Assembly: GCA_010015675.1 (NCBI GenBank)
Contig: ML977010.1
Coordinates: forward strand, 133,208-166,944
Source of the DNA: Byssothecium circinans
Lineage: Eukaryota; Ascomycota; Dothideomycetes; Pleosporales; Massarinaceae
Length of the DNA stretch: 33,737 nucleotides
Reading direction: 5' to 3'
In this document: positions 32,701 through 33,737 of the stretch, piece by piece
Numbering within the stretch: position 1 is the stretch's first letter
Layout: each line of letters opens with the position of its first letter
Position numbers and translations under genes: made by a program
The notes under the pieces: generated by a model
What the model was told of the DNA's origin: nothing
The model's database searches: none
The model's input: only the letters and a program-made list of their open reading frames with translations

Positions 32701-33737
32701 TACAGTACTATTAGCGTATGCAGAATTCGAGGAATTCTTGGCGTATGCACAAGATTCCGATTCCCCCCCAAATCCCCGCCAAATCGTAGTTTCTAGTGAA
32801 TCTCAGCCATTTCCACACCACATGGGCGAAGGCCGTCGTATCGTAAGTTGAGGCTGTAAATACAGCTGTATGGGCCTATACTGACGACTTTTTGGTGTTG
32901 TAGGATCCCATGAGCCAGCTCAACCTGAGTAGGGCACCTACAGGGACGCGTCGCCTGCCGCCCAAAATCCCCTTCGATGATACTCTCCCATTACACATTG
33001 CCTCGAGGCACGCTCAGGCGTATAGTCGTCGCCGCTCCCAGGTGTATCACTTACTAATGCTTGGTGTCGACTTTAAGGAGATCCAAACACGCGTTGGTGT
33101 TAACTACAAGTTCGTATGGCGCGTCCATCAGAACCTGATGATGTACGGGTCTCTTCACACACCGCGGTTTAGGAAGTTAGGGAGACAGCCCTCACTCACG
33201 CAGGGGGATCGCCAGGCGTTATTTGAAGAGCTGGCAGAGCATGGGTGGATGTTACAGCAGGAGATAGTGTACTGGTTTGAGGCAGAGCGTGGCGTGAAGG
33301 TTAATCAATCCACTGTCTCCCGTATGCTGGCTGCAGAAGGATGGACGAGGAAGAATCTCCGGCTCCTCTCCCTCGGCCAGAGCGAGGATTTGCGCGACGA
33401 TTATCGCCACAGGATGAGCAACTACTCGGCGGATGAGCTAGTGTTTATCGACGAGTCTATCTTCAACGAGAAAACTAGGTGGAGGCAGCGCGCCTATGGG
33501 CCTATAGGTGAGGAGAATTGGTGGGTTGGTGATGCCAGCCGCGGAAAGTCCTGGTCAGTGTTGCCAGCCTACACGCTCCACTATGGGTATCTAGACTGTA
33601 CGGGCATTAAAGAGGGATACTACAACCTTGAGGCGTTAATCGATTAGTTGGAGACTCAGCTGTTTCCTACAATTAATCGTCAACTAGGCGGTCGAGCTGT
33701 GTGTGTTGTACTAGATAACTGCTCAGTCCATTGCAAT
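32701..33737 (+). mobile_element. Tc1/mariner-type DNA transposon, left part (cut by window end)
   Basis: The left end is placed at TACAGTACTATTAG (32701), because TA followed by CAGT is the usual junction of Tc1-like elements. About 210 bases of terminal sequence precede the transposase ATG. Within it, the 9-base word GCGTATGCA occurs at 32714-32722 and 32741-32749, flanking GAATTC repeats; such internal repeats can be transposase-binding sites. The right end and its inverted repeat lie outside the window, so the terminus is inferred and not matched. Confidence 0.6.
32910..33737 (+). pseudogene. Tc1/mariner transposase, interrupted by an in-frame stop, 3' end missing
   Basis: An N-terminal helix-turn-helix region (VYHLLMLGVDFKEIQTRVGV) is followed by the first catalytic Asp in LVFIDESIFNEKTRWRQRAYG. 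At 33645-33647 a TAG stops the frame after YYNLEALID, yet the same frame stays open afterwards and reaches the second catalytic motif CVVLDNCSVH at the window end. Homologues typically continue with an aromatic residue here, so TAG may have arisen from TGG by one G-to-A change, which is compatible with repeat-induced point mutation or ordinary decay. The third catalytic Asp/Glu lies beyond the window. The protein would be inactive unless the stop is read through. An upstream exon joined by GTAAGT...GTAG (32845-32904) is possible but crosses the inferred transposon end. Confidence 0.85.

Noticed and set aside
32618..32904. Upstream exon for the transposase spliced by GTAAGT...GTAG
   Set aside because: It would start outside the inferred transposon end at 32701, and Tc1/mariner genes normally lack such an exon. 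Kept only as a remote possibility.

Overview
This window looks like nuclear DNA of a filamentous ascomycete (Pezizomycotina; the mix of families suggests Dothideomycetes, which is inference). It is gene-dense. Coding regions are split by short GT-AG introns, mostly 39-70 bp, and intergenic gaps are 0.4-1.5 kb. Several typical fungal families are present: 2EXR/F-box-like, GH47 mannosidase, STAND NTPase with zinc fingers, and a Tc1/mariner element. No tRNA, rRNA, CRISPR or bacterial operon structure was seen.

Layout: a coiled-coil/F-box-like protein (1121-2808, +); a class I alpha-1,2-mannosidase (3976-5843, +); a WBP2-like PY-motif protein with an 11-nt first coding exon (6631-7684, +); the frameshifted relic of an aconitase X gene (8169-9261, -); a zinc-independent MDR oxidoreductase (9962-11095, +); a peroxisomal 3-ketoacyl-CoA thiolase (12567-13907, +); a five-exon protein of a fungal family with remote MACPF/stonustoxin resemblance (15254-18281, +); a 252-bp MITE-like foldback element (18709-18960); a class II aldolase/adducin-domain protein (18981-19976, -); a ten-exon SNF2 ATPase with a RING-like insert (20754-24389, -), divergent from a nine-exon NLR-like STAND protein with C-terminal C2H2 fingers (24781-28342, +); a histidine-phosphatase-superfamily protein (29426-31901, +); and the left part of a Tc1/mariner element whose transposase has an in-frame stop (32701 to window end).

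The genes do not form an evident pathway or biosynthetic cluster; most are housekeeping or conserved fungal genes. The accessory features are the aconitase X relic, the foldback element, the STAND/SNF2 divergent pair, the MACPF-like gene and the decayed transposon. Exon structures were worked out by hand from splice signals, reading-frame phase and family sequence continuity. Each multi-exon model sums to a whole number of codons. The most intriguing non-genic signals are CTCAT pentamer arrays at three separate non-coding sites and a C-rich to G-rich switch in synonymous codon choice inside several genes.
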